In this document: positions 15,953-25,513 of the stretch, piece by piece
Layout: each line of letters starts with the position of its first letter
How positions within the stretch are numbered: position 1 is the first letter of the stretch
NCBI RefSeq assembly: GCF_009769385.1
Contig: NZ_VKAB01000031.1
Span: 84,077-148,076, forward strand
Reading direction: 5' to 3'
From: Saccharothrix deserti
GTDB taxonomy: Bacteria; Actinomycetota; Actinomycetes; Mycobacteriales; Pseudonocardiaceae
DNA length: 64,000 bases
Translations under genes and position numbers: made by a program
The notes under the pieces: generated by a model
The model's database searches: none
Told to the model about the DNA's origin: nothing
Seen by the model: only the letters and a program-made list of their open reading frames with translations

Positions 15953-18892
15953 ATGCACACCCGCGCGCCGGTCGTGGTCGGCCGCGACGAAGAACTCCAC
16001 GTGCTCGAGCGAGTGCTGGCCGACGCCGGCGACCACCGCGGCCGCGCCGTGTTCCTCGTCGGGGAGCCGGGCATCGGGAAGACCCGGCTGGCGCGCTTCG
16101 CCGCCGGCGCCGCGTTCGACCGCGGTATGCGGGTGCTGCGCGGGCGCGGCAGCACGATCGGGCCGATCGTGCCGTTCCGGCCGCTGGCCGAGGCCCTGAT
16201 GTCGTTGCTCCGCGCGGGAGACGGCCCGAACCTGCGCGAACTCGGCCCCTACCAGCCGGTGCTGGGCAGGTTGGTGCCCGAGTGGAGCCCGAAGACGGGT
16301 GGCTCGGAGGAGCAGTGGCAGGCGCACTCCGTGCTGGTGCTCGCCGAGGCGGTGCTGCGGCTGCTGGCCGTGGTCGGCCGGACCCAGCCGTGCCTGGTGG
16401 TGCTGGAGGACCTGCACGACGCGGACGCGGAGACGCTGGCCGTCGTCGACTACCTGGTGGACAACCTCGACCAGGCGCCCGCCGCGCTGCTGGTGACCAC
16501 CCGCGCCGACCCCGGCCCGACGCTGGACGTGGTGCGCCTGGCGGCCCAGCGCGAGGCGGGCGTGCTGCTGGAACTGCGCCGGCTGGACGAACGCCAGGTG
16601 CGCCGGATGGTGGAACTGTGCCTGGAGGCCGAGAGCCACCAGGTGCCCGCCGAGGTCGTCGAACGGCTGTGGGCGGACAGCGCGGGCAACCCGTTCGTGG
16701 TCGAGGAGATGCTGCACGGCCTGGTCAACGGCGGTCTGCTGGTGCGCGGGCCGGGCGGCTGGCAGGTGCTCGGCGAACTGCGCATCAACGTGCCGTCGGC
16801 CCTCGTGCGGTCGATCGCGCACCGCACCGACCGGCTCGGGCCGCAGGGCCGCGAGGTGCTGTCGGTGGCCGCCGTGCTGGGACACCGGTTCCCCCTGTCG
16901 GTGCTGCGGCGGGTGACCGGAATGGACGATCGCGGCCTGCTGTCGCACCTGCACGCGGGGGTGGCCGCGCAACTCGTGACACCGGACGAGCCGGTGCCCG
17001 ACTGGTACGCGTTCCGGCACCCGCTGACCGCCGAGGCCCTGCTGGCGCAGCTGCCGCCGCCGCACCGGGCCGAGTTGGCGCGGCGCACGGCGGACGCCGT
17101 GCGGCAGCTGCACCCCGACCTGCCCGGCGAGTGGTGCGCGCTGGTGGCGTCGTTACGGCTGGACGCCGGGCAGACCGCCGAGGCGGGCGCGCTGCTGGCC
17201 GAGGCCGGGCGGCGGGCGCTGGCCGACGGCGCGGCCGGGTCGGCGGTGCGGCTGCTCGACCACGCGCACCGGCTGCTGGCCAGCGAGGTGGACGTGTCGA
17301 TCCGCGCCGACGTGCTGGACTCGCTGCTGCCCGCGCTGGCCGAGGCGGGCCAGTTCGAGCGGGCGTTCGCGCTGGTCGACGCGGTGACCGAGTTGAGCGC
17401 CGCCGGGTTGGGCCGGGTGCGGCGGGCCGAGCTGCACACCAAGCTGGCGCAGGTGGCCAACACCGCGGGCCGGTGGACCGACGGCATGGCGCACGTGGAG
17501 ACGGCGCGCGCGCTGCTCGGCGCGGACGCGGGCGACGAGCACAACGCGCGGCTCGACGCGGTGGCGGCCTTCCTGGTGCTGAACCTGGACGAGCCGGACC
17601 GGATCGAGTCCGCCGAGTTCCTCGCCAGGCGCGCGGCGGACGCGGCCAAGCGGGTGCCGCTGCCCGAGGTGGGCTGCGAGACGTGGCAACTGCTGGGCGT
17701 GCTGGCACGGGAGCGCGACCTGGATGAGGCGACCGAGTGCTTCAGCCGGGCGCGGGCGCTGGCCGAGGAGCACGGGCTGCCCATCCAGCGGGCGTACGCG
17801 GTGATCCGGCAGGCGGGCTTGGACTGGCTGGCCGAGGGGAAGTCGGCCGAGCTGGCCGAGGCCCGCGAGGAGGCGCTGCTGATCGGCGCGATCAGCGTGG
17901 CGTACAACGTGGACTCGATCCTCGGGCTGGACGCCGTGCTGCGCGGGCGGTACGGCGACGCGGCGGAGAAACTGGCGAGGACCGTCGCGGACACCCGGCG
18001 GATGCAGCTCAAGCACCTGACCCTGTACGGGCTGATGGCGCAGGCCACCGCGGCGGCGCACCAGGGCAGGCGGACCGAGATGGACGCCGCGATCGAGGCG
18101 TTCGACGACCTCGGCGGGGTCGGCTCACAGGAGCGACCGCTGTGCTACGGGTTGGCGCGGGTGTTCTGCGCGCTGCTGGAGGAGGACCGCGCGGCGGCCG
18201 GGCACGACCTGGCGCGGGCGGTCGCGTACGAGGCGGAAGCGCCGACGGTGTACCACCTGTCCGGCAAGCACGGGTTGCGGCTGCTGCTGGACGCGCTGAA
18301 CGGGGTGTCGGACCTGGAGGCGTACCGCGCGGTGACGCGGTCGGCGGCGGCCCGGATGCGCTGGAACCGGGTCTTCGCGCAGTTCGCGCTGGCCGTGCTG
18401 CTGGGCCGGGAGGGTCGGGAGGCCGAGGCGGCGCAGGCGGTGCGCGCGGCCCGCGAGGCGGCGGCCATCTACCCGCTGGCCAAGAACCTGGGGTTGCGGC
18501 TGGTGGCCGAGGCGGCGGTGGCCGACGGGTGGGGCGAGCCGGTGGGGTGGCTGCGCGGCGCCGAGGAGTACTTCCACCAGGCCGGTCAACCGGCCGTGGC
18601 CAGCGCGTGCCGGGGGTTGCTGCGGCAGGTGGGCGCGTCCGTGCCGCAGCGGCGGACCGGGTCCGACCAGGTGCCGAGGGAGCTGCGAGCGCTGGGCGTG
18701 ACCGTGCGCGAGTTCGAGGTGTTCCGGCTGTTGGCGGGCCGGTTGGGGAACAAGGCGATCGCCACCCGGCTGCACATCTCGCCGCGGACCGTGGAGAAGC
18801 ACGTGGCCAGCCTGATCATGAAGACCGCGCAGCCGGACCGGGAGTCGCTGAGCTCGTTCGCCGCGTCGCTCGGCTCCGCCGACCGGCCCTAG
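15953..18892 (+). CDS. LAL-family LuxR transcriptional regulator (large ATP-binding)
   Basis: 979 residues. N-terminal AAA-type ATPase with Walker A GEPGIGKT at 37-44 and Walker B LVVLEDLHDAD about 148-158, a long helical TPR-like middle, and a C-terminal LuxR HTH about 905-970 (LTVREFEVFRLL variant, then NKAIATRLHISPRTVEKHV). LAL proteins are pathway-specific activators in actinomycete natural-product clusters, so it likely controls the lanM unit just upstream in the same orientation. Its stop lies in a 19-bp tandem repeat. Confidence 0.9.
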   Translation: MHTRAPVVVGRDEELHVLERVLADAGDHRGRAVFLVGEPGIGKTRLARFAAGAAFDRGMRVLRGRGSTIGPIVPFRPLAEALMSLLRAGDGPNLRELGPYQPVLGRLVPEWSPKTGGSEEQWQAHSVLVLAEAVLRLLAVVGRTQPCLVVLEDLHDADAETLAVVDYLVDNLDQAPAALLVTTRADPGPTLDVVRLAAQREAGVLLELRRLDERQVRRMVELCLEAESHQVPAEVVERLWADSAGNPFVVEEMLHGLVNGGLLVRGPGGWQVLGELRINVPSALVRSIAHRTDRLGPQGREVLSVAAVLGHRFPLSVLRRVTGMDDRGLLSHLHAGVAAQLVTPDEPVPDWYAFRHPLTAEALLAQLPPPHRAELARRTADAVRQLHPDLPGEWCALVASLRLDAGQTAEAGALLAEAGRRALADGAAGSAVRLLDHAHRLLASEVDVSIRADVLDSLLPALAEAGQFERAFALVDAVTELSAAGLGRVRRAELHTKLAQVANTAGRWTDGMAHVETARALLGADAGDEHNARLDAVAAFLVLNLDEPDRIESAEFLARRAADAAKRVPLPEVGCETWQLLGVLARERDLDEATECFSRARALAEEHGLPIQRAYAVIRQAGLDWLAEGKSAELAEAREEALLIGAISVAYNVDSILGLDAVLRGRYGDAAEKLARTVADTRRMQLKHLTLYGLMAQATAAAHQGRRTEMDAAIEAFDDLGGVGSQERPLCYGLARVFCALLEEDRAAAGHDLARAVAYEAEAPTVYHLSGKHGLRLLLDALNGVSDLEAYRAVTRSAAARMRWNRVFAQFALAVLLGREGREAEAAQAVRAAREAAAIYPLAKNLGLRLVAEAAVADGWGEPVGWLRGAEEYFHQAGQPAVASACRGLLRQVGASVPQRRTGSDQVPRELRALGVTVREFEVFRLLAGRLGNKAIATRLHISPRTVEKHVASLIMKTAQPDRESLSSFAASLGSADRP

Positions 18893-18941
18893 TGCGTCAG
18901 GCGGGCCCTAGTGCGTCAGGCCGGCCCTGGTGCGTCAGGAC
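18885..18941. repeat. 19-bp tandem repeat, 3 copies, across convergent stops
   Basis: Copies start at 18885, 18904 and 18923 (core ggccctagtgcgtcagg; the third has ctgg). Each full copy carries TAG on plus and TCA on plus (a minus-strand TGA). The LAL stop is in copy 1 and the convergent lipoprotein stop in copy 3. Confidence 0.95.
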
Positions 18942-19660
18942 ACCGGCGCCGTCACGCGGATGTCGGAGTTCCAGTCCGTGAAGCGGTGCAGGGTGCGTTG
19001 GAAGACGTTGTCCTCCAACGTCTTCAGCACCTGTTCCACCCGCACCGGCAGGTCGCCCGGCCCGACCCACACGGTGGCGGACGCGGTGAAGCCCGACTCG
19101 TAAGCCGCCAGCAGTTGGGTGCGACGGGTGGTGTCGGTGGTGCGTTCGGCTTGCAGCCTCAGGTCGACGAGCATGGTGTACCGGTGCGTCGGCACGCCGT
19201 CGACCTCCTCGTCGCCCTTCGCCACGATCAGGCTGCCGGCGAGGGACTTCACCACCGCCGACGGGTCCACCTGGTCCGGCAGGCCGGCCACCGTGGTGTC
19301 GGCCCGCACGGGCGCGCGGTCCGCCAGGTCGAGCCTGGTCCACGAACCGCCCGACGTCCGGGAGTAACCGGCGTCCGCCAGCACCACGACGTCGGTGGAC
19401 GAGTCCTGCCGCAACGACACCAGCCGGCCCTCACGGGCGCGCAGCAGGCCGCCGTCGAACGTCACGCGCAGCCCGGACATGGTGGTCTCGGTGTCGAACC
19501 GGACGGATCTCTGCTCGTCGGCACGGGCGGCGACGGCGGTGATCAGCGTCGCGCTGTCGTCCACGACCGGCCCGAGGGTCGGTTCCGGCAGGCCTGTCCG
19601 CTGCGCGCAACCGGCCAGGCCCACGGCGGCCAGCACCAACGCGACGACGGACCTGCGCAT
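18935..19660 (-). CDS. Secreted lipoprotein, LppX/LprG-like fold
   Basis: 241 residues. The ATG at 19660 has a purine-rich site immediately upstream. Lipobox GLAGC, Cys18. The body shows the alternating beta pattern and the VRFDTETTMSGLRVTFDGGL, STDVVVLADAGYSR and WTRLDLADRAP stretches of the LppX_LprAFG family, which carry lipids in a hydrophobic cavity in mycobacteria. Lipid carriage here is inferred from the family. Monocistronic, convergent with the LAL gene. Confidence 0.78.
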   Translation of the reverse strand: MRRSVVALVLAAVGLAGCAQRTGLPEPTLGPVVDDSATLITAVAARADEQRSVRFDTETTMSGLRVTFDGGLLRAREGRLVSLRQDSSTDVVVLADAGYSRTSGGSWTRLDLADRAPVRADTTVAGLPDQVDPSAVVKSLAGSLIVAKGDEEVDGVPTHRYTMLVDLRLQAERTTDTTRRTQLLAAYESGFTASATVWVGPGDLPVRVEQVLKTLEDNVFQRTLHRFTDWNSDIRVTAPVS

Positions 19661-19754
19661 GACTCCCCCCACGGACGGTGAACACCGCCATCCTCCCTCA
19701 CCCGTGCGCGACGACGAGTGCGAACCCCCAAAGTGCCCGGGTTACCGTCTGACC

Positions 19755-20405
19755 ATGTCCTACGTGCTCTCCGTCAACATCGGCTCACGCGTCGAGTTCG
19801 ACCAGGCCTCCGTCGGCCACACCGGTATCGGCAAGCGCCCCGTGCACGGCCCCGTGGAGGTCCGCTCGCCGGGTCGGCACGGCAGCGGGGTCGCCGGCGA
19901 CCACATCTCCGACGCGCGCCACCACGGCGGCGAGGACCAGGCCGTCTACGCCTACGCACGAGAAGACCTGGACGAGTGGTCGGTGGAACTGGGCCGCGAT
20001 CTCCGGCCCGGACTGTTCGGGGAGAACCTGACCACTGTGGGCATCGACGTGTCCGGCGCGCGCATCGGCGAACGCTGGCGGATCGGCGGGGTGCTGCTCC
20101 AGGCGACGAACCCGCGCGTCCCGTGCCGGACGTTCGCCGGCGTGTTGGAAGAACGCGGGTGGGTGAAGACGTTCACCCGGCGCGGGCTGCCGGGCACGTA
20201 CTTCCGGGTCCTGGAGCCGGGAACCATCACGGCGGGTGACGAGATCGTCATCGAGCACCGGCCGGACCACGACGTCACGGTGGCGATGGCCTTCCGGGCC
20301 GTCACCTCGCAGCCCGAGCTGCTGCCGGGCCTGACCGCGGCGGGCGAGGACCTGCCCGAGGACCTTCGGCGCCGGGTCGAACGGCGGACGTCCGACCCGG
20401 CGTAG
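19755..20405 (+). CDS. MOSC-domain protein (YiiM-like)
   Basis: 216 residues. The MOSC fold has the conserved GDHISDARHHGGEDQAVYAY start, FGENLTTVG, and a lone conserved Cys in NPRVPCRTFAG, the residue thought to carry sulfur or a molybdenum ligand in this family. YiiM relatives reduce N-hydroxylated compounds. Stand-alone gene, 12 bp from the convergent paaZ stop. Confidence 0.88.
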   Translation: MSYVLSVNIGSRVEFDQASVGHTGIGKRPVHGPVEVRSPGRHGSGVAGDHISDARHHGGEDQAVYAYAREDLDEWSVELGRDLRPGLFGENLTTVGIDVSGARIGERWRIGGVLLQATNPRVPCRTFAGVLEERGWVKTFTRRGLPGTYFRVLEPGTITAGDEIVIEHRPDHDVTVAMAFRAVTSQPELLPGLTAAGEDLPEDLRRRVERRTSDPA

Positions 20406-20417
20406 CCCGCTTCGTCC

Positions 20418-22442
20418 CTACTGCTTGGCCACCAGCGTGAGCACGTCGTACCTGGCCACCGACTCGCCCTTCTGGTTGACCAGGTCGGCGTCCCACCGGA
20501 CCTCGCCGTAGTCCTGGTCCTCGCGCGGCGTGATCTGCTTCGCGGTCAACGTCACGGTCAGCTCGTCGCCGGGGAACGTCGGCGTGAGGAACCGCAGGTT
20601 GTCCAGGCCGTAGTTGGCCAGCACCGGCCCCGGCTCGGGCGAGACGAACAGGCCCGCCGCGAACGACACGACCAGGTACCCGTGCGCGACCCGACCGCCG
20701 AAGAACGGGTTCGCCGCCGCGGCCTCCTCGTCCATGTGCGCGTAGAACGTGTCGCCGGTGAACTCGGCGAAGTGCTCGATGTCCTCCAGCGTCACGGTCC
20801 GCGGCCCGGCGACGACCGTGTCGCCGATCCTCAGCTCCCGCAACGACTTGCGGAACGGGTGCACGTCCGACTCGGTGCGCGGCGCGCCCGCGACCCACCG
20901 CCCGGTGACCGCGCTCAACATCCTCGGGCTCGCCTGGACCGCCGTGCGCTGCATGTGGTGCAGCACGCCGCGGATGCCGCCCATCTCCTCGCCACCGCCC
21001 GCGCGGCCCGGTCCACCGTGGACCAGCGCCGGGAGCGGCGAGCCGTGGCCGGTGGACTCCTTGGCGTCGTCGCGGTCGAGCACCAGCACCCGGCCGTGCC
21101 ACGGGGACACGCCCAGCACGACGTCGCGCGCGAAGTCCGCGTCGTGCGTGACGACCGAGCCGACCAGGCTGCCCGCGCCCCGTGCGGCCAACTCGACCGC
21201 GTGCCCGACGTCGTTGTAGGCCATCAGCGTGGACACCGGCCCGAACGCCTCGACCTGGTGCGGCTGGGCGTGGTCCGGGTCGGCCTTGAGCAGCACGGGC
21301 GACAGGAACGCGCCGCGCTCGGCGTCGGCGTCCACCACGTCGACGTGGTCGAGCGAGCCGTAGACGACCTCGCCGACCTCCAGCAGCGCCTTCAGCGACC
21401 GCCGGACCTCCTCGCGCTGCTCCAGCCCGGCCAGCGCCCCCATCCGCACGCTCTCGTTGGCGGGGTTGCCGATCACGACCTTCGCCAGGCGCGCGTTCGC
21501 GGCGTCCGCGACGGCGTCCACAAGGGACGCGGGGACCAGGGCGCGCCGGATCGCGGTGCACTTCTGGCCCGCCTTGACCGTCATCTCGCTGACGAGCTGC
21601 TTGACGAACAGGTCGAACTCGGGCGTGCCCTCGACCGCGTCCGGGCCGAGGATCGAGCAGTTCAGCGAGTCGGCCTCGGCGTTGAAGCGCACGCTGTTGC
21701 GCACCACGGTCGGGTGGGTGCGCAGCACCTGGGCGGTGGAGGCGGACCCGGTGAAGCCGACCAGGTCCTGCCCGGTCAGGTGGTCCAGCAGGTCGCCCGC
21801 GCCGCCGGTGACCAGTTGCAGCGAGCCTTCCGGCAGCAGGTCCGCGGCGAGCATCAGCTCGACCAGCTTCTCGGTGATGTAGGCGGTCTGGGAGGCGGGC
21901 TTGATCAGGGACGGCACGCCCGCGATGAACGCGGGGGCGAACTTCTCCAGCGGGCCCCACATGGGGAAGTTGAAGGCGTTGATCTGCACCGCGACGCCCA
22001 GCAGCGGTGTGGCGATGTGCTGGCCGACGAACGTGCCGCCGCGGCTGAGCGGCTCGACCGCGCCGTCCACGTAGACGGTGTCGTTGGGCAGTTCGCGCTT
22101 GGCCTTGCTCGCGTAGCCGAACAGCACGCCGATGCCGCCGTCCACGTCGATCAGGGAGTCCGTCCTGGTGGCGCCCGACCGGGCGGACAGGGCGTACAGC
22201 TCCTCGCGGTGTTCCCGCAGGTGTGAGGCCATGGCCTTGAGCAGGGCCGCCCGCTGGTGGAACGTCAGCTCCCGCAGCGCCGGTCCGCCGACCCGCCTGC
22301 CGTGGTCCAGGGCCGCCGCCATGTCGATCCCCTGCGACGAGATCCGGGCGATCTCCTCACCGGTCACCGCGTCGTGCAGCGGCGCGCCCTCGGCGGACGA
22401 GGCGTGCCAGCGACCGGACACGTAGCTGCGCAGCATGGACAT
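20418..22442 (-). CDS. paaZ: Bifunctional oxepin-CoA hydrolase / semialdehyde dehydrogenase PaaZ
   Basis: 674 residues. The ATG at 22442 has AAGGAGGT 9 nt upstream. The N-terminal aldehyde dehydrogenase has the catalytic Cys in GQKCTAI and the general-base Glu in FNAEADSLNCS. The C-terminal MaoC-like hot-dog hydratase has DTFYAHMDEEAAA and GRVAHGYL. In phenylacetate catabolism the hydratase domain opens oxepin-CoA and the dehydrogenase oxidises the resulting aldehyde. Size matches E. coli PaaZ. No other paa gene is nearby, so the pathway genes must be elsewhere or this enzyme acts alone. Confidence 0.92.
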   Translation of the reverse strand: MSMLRSYVSGRWHASSAEGAPLHDAVTGEEIARISSQGIDMAAALDHGRRVGGPALRELTFHQRAALLKAMASHLREHREELYALSARSGATRTDSLIDVDGGIGVLFGYASKAKRELPNDTVYVDGAVEPLSRGGTFVGQHIATPLLGVAVQINAFNFPMWGPLEKFAPAFIAGVPSLIKPASQTAYITEKLVELMLAADLLPEGSLQLVTGGAGDLLDHLTGQDLVGFTGSASTAQVLRTHPTVVRNSVRFNAEADSLNCSILGPDAVEGTPEFDLFVKQLVSEMTVKAGQKCTAIRRALVPASLVDAVADAANARLAKVVIGNPANESVRMGALAGLEQREEVRRSLKALLEVGEVVYGSLDHVDVVDADAERGAFLSPVLLKADPDHAQPHQVEAFGPVSTLMAYNDVGHAVELAARGAGSLVGSVVTHDADFARDVVLGVSPWHGRVLVLDRDDAKESTGHGSPLPALVHGGPGRAGGGEEMGGIRGVLHHMQRTAVQASPRMLSAVTGRWVAGAPRTESDVHPFRKSLRELRIGDTVVAGPRTVTLEDIEHFAEFTGDTFYAHMDEEAAAANPFFGGRVAHGYLVVSFAAGLFVSPEPGPVLANYGLDNLRFLTPTFPGDELTVTLTAKQITPREDQDYGEVRWDADLVNQKGESVARYDVLTLVAKQ

Positions 22443-22611
22443 CGCGTGTCGACCTCCTTGTCGGGCCGGTGGGTGTCCCGGCATGACCCGACAGTAGAGC
22501 CTCCCGACTTTCATCGTGGCTTGATTGAAGCGGTGCGGCACTTCGGCCCGGCAACCCGCCCGCCGGCGGCCCAGCCGGAATGCCGCGCCCCCGGACGTCG
22601 TTGACCTTGTC

Positions 22612-23580
22612 GTGAGGCTTTCCGTGCTGGACCGGTCGCGGGTGCGCGCCGGTCACAGCCATCCCGAGGCACTGCGCGACACGGTGGCGTTCGCCCGCCA
22701 GGCGGAACAGCTCGGCTACCACCGCTTCTGGGTGTCCGAGCACCACGGCGTGCCGGGCGTGGCCGGCTCCGCGCCGACCGTGCTGGCCGCCGCCGTGGCC
22801 GCCGCGACCTCCCGGATCAGGGTCGGCACCGGCGGCGTGATGCTGCCCAACCACCAGCCACTGGTCGTGGCCGAGCAGTTCGGGGTGCTGGAATCGTTGT
22901 TCCCCGGCCGCATCGACATGGGTCTGGGCCGTTCGGTCGGCTTCATCGAGGCCGTCCGCAAGGCGCTGGGGCACGACAAGGAGGACGCCGCCGAGTTCGG
23001 CCCGAGGCTCGCCGAACTGCTGGGCTACTTCACCGGCGACCAGGCGGTGCGCGGCTACCCGGCGCACGGCCTGCGCGTGTCACCGTTCGTCCTGGCCACC
23101 GGCGCCGGAGCCCGGGTGGCCGCGGCCCACGGCGTCCCGCTCGTCATCGGCGCGTTCCGGGGCGAGGACGCCATGATCGACGCCATCACCGCCTACCGCG
23201 ACCGGTTCCGCCCCTCGACCTGGGCGGCGGACCCGTACGTGGTGATCTCCTCGACCGTCGCCGTCGCGGACACCACCGAGGACGCCTGGCGACTCCTGGT
23301 ACCGGAGGCGTGGTCGATGGCCTACTCGCGCACGAGAGGCGAGTTCCCGCCGCTCCGCTCGCCCGACGACATCCTCGCCCAGCCCATGACCGACCGTGAG
23401 CGCACGCTGTTCGAGCAGTCGTTGCAGGGCCACGTCTTCGGCACACCGCCGGAAGTCGCCAAGGCCCTCGACGCCCTGGTCGACCGCACCGGCGCGGACG
23501 AGGTCCTGGTCACGACGAGCACCCACGACCGGGCCGCGATGCTCGACTCGTACCGCCTACTGGCCGGGCTGTACCTGTAG
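22612..23580 (+). CDS. Luciferase-like (LLM) flavin-dependent monooxygenase
   Basis: 322 residues. The GTG at 22612 gives VRLSVLDRSRV, the usual start of this MsnO8-type subgroup; the frame is open upstream but without a ribosome site. Barrel motifs: HRFWVSEHHGVPGVAGSAP, RIRVGTGGVMLPNHQPL, FPGRIDMGLGRS. Probably uses reduced flavin to oxidise a small substrate, which cannot be told from sequence. Divergent from paaZ; its stop lies in a 17-bp tandem duplication. Confidence 0.85.
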   Translation: MRLSVLDRSRVRAGHSHPEALRDTVAFARQAEQLGYHRFWVSEHHGVPGVAGSAPTVLAAAVAAATSRIRVGTGGVMLPNHQPLVVAEQFGVLESLFPGRIDMGLGRSVGFIEAVRKALGHDKEDAAEFGPRLAELLGYFTGDQAVRGYPAHGLRVSPFVLATGAGARVAAAHGVPLVIGAFRGEDAMIDAITAYRDRFRPSTWAADPYVVISSTVAVADTTEDAWRLLVPEAWSMAYSRTRGEFPPLRSPDDILAQPMTDRERTLFEQSLQGHVFGTPPEVAKALDALVDRTGADEVLVTTSTHDRAAMLDSYRLLAGLYL

Positions 23581-23604
23581 CGGCTCAGTACCTGTAGCGG
23601 CTCA
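23571..23604. repeat. 17-bp tandem duplication spanning both convergent stops
   Basis: gtacctgtagcggctca at 23571-23587 and again at 23588-23604, perfect. The plus gene stops at the TAG of copy 1; the minus gene stops at the TCA closing copy 2. Confidence 0.95.
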
Positions 23605-24501
23605 GTGATCGCGTTGCTGCTCGGCCAGGAAGCGCTCGAACTCCGCGCCGAGCTCGTCCGCGCTGGGCAACGGCTGGTCCTCGGCCACCAGCAGGTTCTC
23701 CGAGGCCTCGGTGAACGCGTCGTACTGCCGCTCCAGTGCCTCGACCACCTGCGCGACCTCCGACGACTCCGCCACCTGACGGGCGATCTCGGCGTCCGTC
23801 CGCCGCGAGGCCTCGTTCAGGGCGGCGGCCTGGATCACCAGACCCGTCGACTTCGTCAACGCCTGGAGCAGACCCAACGCGGCGGCCGGGTAGGTGCCCT
23901 GCGCGAGGTAGTGCGGGACGTACGCGGCGAGACCCATGGCGTCGTGACCGGCCTCCCCGAGCCGCAGCTCCAGCAGCGCCGACAGGTTGCCCGGCACCTG
24001 CACCCGGCTGAACGGCGAGCCCTCCATGACCAGCTCGGGCCTGGTGGCGTGCGAGATCACCGACAGCTTCCGGGTGTGCGGCACGCCCATCGGGATGCCG
24101 TGGAAGCTGATGGCGAGCCGAAGCTGCCACCGCTCGACCAGCGACCGCACCGCCTGGGTCACCGCCTCCCACCGGCGATCCGGCTCGGGGCCGGTCATCA
24201 GCAGGAACGGGGTGCCCACCGCGTCGTGCAGCAGGTGGACGACCAGCTCGGGCGCGTCGTAGTGCTCCCACCGGTCCGTGGCGTAGGTCATGGTCGGCCG
24301 CCGGGCGCGGTAGTCGATCAGCTCGTCGATGTCGAACCGCGCGATCACCCGATGCTCGTGCACCTCCAGCAGGTGCGCGACCAGCACCGATCCCGCCGCA
24401 CCGGCGTCCATGAAGCCGTCGAAGTGGTGCAACAGCACCGCTCCGCTCAGGTCCGGGACGTCGGAGTCGACCTCGTACAGATCCTCCGGGTCCAGCGCCA
24501 C
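23602..24501 (-). CDS. PAC2-family (proteasome-assembly-chaperone-like) protein
   Basis: 299 residues from the GTG at 24501, preceded by GGGGAGG 6 nt upstream; a TTG at 24516 is the in-frame alternative. PAC2 features: HHFDGFMDAGAAG near the N-terminus, PTMTYATDRW, and LISFHGIP-like (LAISFHGIPMGVPHTR). Actinobacteria with 20S proteasomes usually carry two such proteins; their exact role is unproven. The gene starts 19 bp after the GntR-TetR regulator gene on the same strand, so it may be cotranscribed with it. Confidence 0.82.
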   Translation of the reverse strand: MALDPEDLYEVDSDVPDLSGAVLLHHFDGFMDAGAAGSVLVAHLLEVHEHRVIARFDIDELIDYRARRPTMTYATDRWEHYDAPELVVHLLHDAVGTPFLLMTGPEPDRRWEAVTQAVRSLVERWQLRLAISFHGIPMGVPHTRKLSVISHATRPELVMEGSPFSRVQVPGNLSALLELRLGEAGHDAMGLAAYVPHYLAQGTYPAAALGLLQALTKSTGLVIQAAALNEASRRTDAEIARQVAESSEVAQVVEALERQYDAFTEASENLLVAEDQPLPSADELGAEFERFLAEQQRDH

Positions 24502-24520
24502 CTCGTGCCTCCCCAAGTGC

Positions 24521-25465
24521 TCACATGCCAGTCCTCCTTTCCGTCAACGTCGACCGACCGCTGATCCATTCCCCGATCCCGTCGAGCATCCTGGCCAGGC
24601 CGAATTCGAAGAGCGTGTCCAGCCTCAGGTCCAGGTCGGCGCCCACCGCCCGGCTGAACATCGGGAACCTGCCGGTGGCGGCGATGTCCAGCAGGGCCGG
24701 CGCCTGCTGGTCCACCCACTCGTCCCCGGTGATCCCGGTGTGCTGCCGCTGTTCGGCTTCCGGCTCGATGTTGACCGCGACACCTCGCACGAAGCCGAAC
24801 ATGGTCACCGCGGCGTGCATCCTCTCCTCCAGGCTCAGCCCCTTCCCGTCGAGTGCGCTCAACACCCACTCGGTGTGCGCAACCGCGCTGGGCAGCAGTT
24901 GCGGCCTGGTCATCGACATCGCCGGCGCGAGCCACGGGTGCTCCTGGAACAGCCTCCACTGCAACCTCGCGGAAACCTCCAGTCGCTCCCGCCAGGCCTG
25001 TGGCGAATTCCGCGGCGCCGGGTCCGGCAACTCCTCCTCCCTCAACACGTGGTCGATCATCCGCAGGACCAGTTCGTCCTTGTTCTCGACGTGCCGGTAC
25101 AACGACATGGTCGCCACGCCCAGCTGTGACGCCACCCGCCGCATCGACAACCCGTCGAGCCCTTCCGCGTCGGCGACGCGGACCGCCGCGAGGACCAGCC
25201 GCTCGCCGGTCAGGTCGGTCTCCTGCGCGCGCGGTCGCGCAGCTTCCCCACCCTCCGACGACACGACCGTGCCCACCCCGGCCACGGAGCGCACGAAGCC
25301 CTCGGTCCGCAAGGTGACCAGCACCTTGGTCGCCGTGGCCATCGCGACGCCCCAGTTGACGGTGATCTCGCGCGTCGAGGGCACCCGATCACCGGGGCGC
25401 AGTTCGCCCGACTCGATCCGATCACGGATTTCGCGCGCTATCCGCTGGTAGATCGCGTCAGTCAT
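24521..25465 (-). CDS. GntR-TetR fusion transcriptional regulator
   Basis: 314 residues with two DNA-binding domains. A GntR winged helix about 1-72 (YQRIAREIRDRIESGELRPG, STREITVNWGVAMATATK) is followed by a TetR HTH about 88-135 (LSMRRVASQLGVATMSLYRHV) and a TetR_C-type ligand domain. Divergent from the FAD monooxygenase gene 92 bp away, so it probably represses that gene and itself. Two HTH units in one chain could bind two operator elements; the shared promoter has repeated tagtgcac boxes. Confidence 0.87.
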   Translation of the reverse strand: MTDAIYQRIAREIRDRIESGELRPGDRVPSTREITVNWGVAMATATKVLVTLRTEGFVRSVAGVGTVVSSEGGEAARPRAQETDLTGERLVLAAVRVADAEGLDGLSMRRVASQLGVATMSLYRHVENKDELVLRMIDHVLREEELPDPAPRNSPQAWRERLEVSARLQWRLFQEHPWLAPAMSMTRPQLLPSAVAHTEWVLSALDGKGLSLEERMHAAVTMFGFVRGVAVNIEPEAEQRQHTGITGDEWVDQQAPALLDIAATGRFPMFSRAVGADLDLRLDTLFEFGLARMLDGIGEWISGRSTLTERRTGM

Positions 25466-25482
25466 GCCCGCCTCCTCGAATG

Positions 25483-25513
25483 TAGTGCACCGGAGTCTAG
25501 CGCACTAGTGCAC
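25483..25513. promoter_or_regulatory. Repeated tagtgcac boxes, candidate GntR-TetR operator
   Basis: tagtgcac at 25483-25490 and 25506-25513 (23 bp apart); the second overlaps a perfect 10-bp palindrome gcactagtgc at 25502-25511. Placed between the divergent regulator and monooxygenase starts. Confidence 0.5.
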
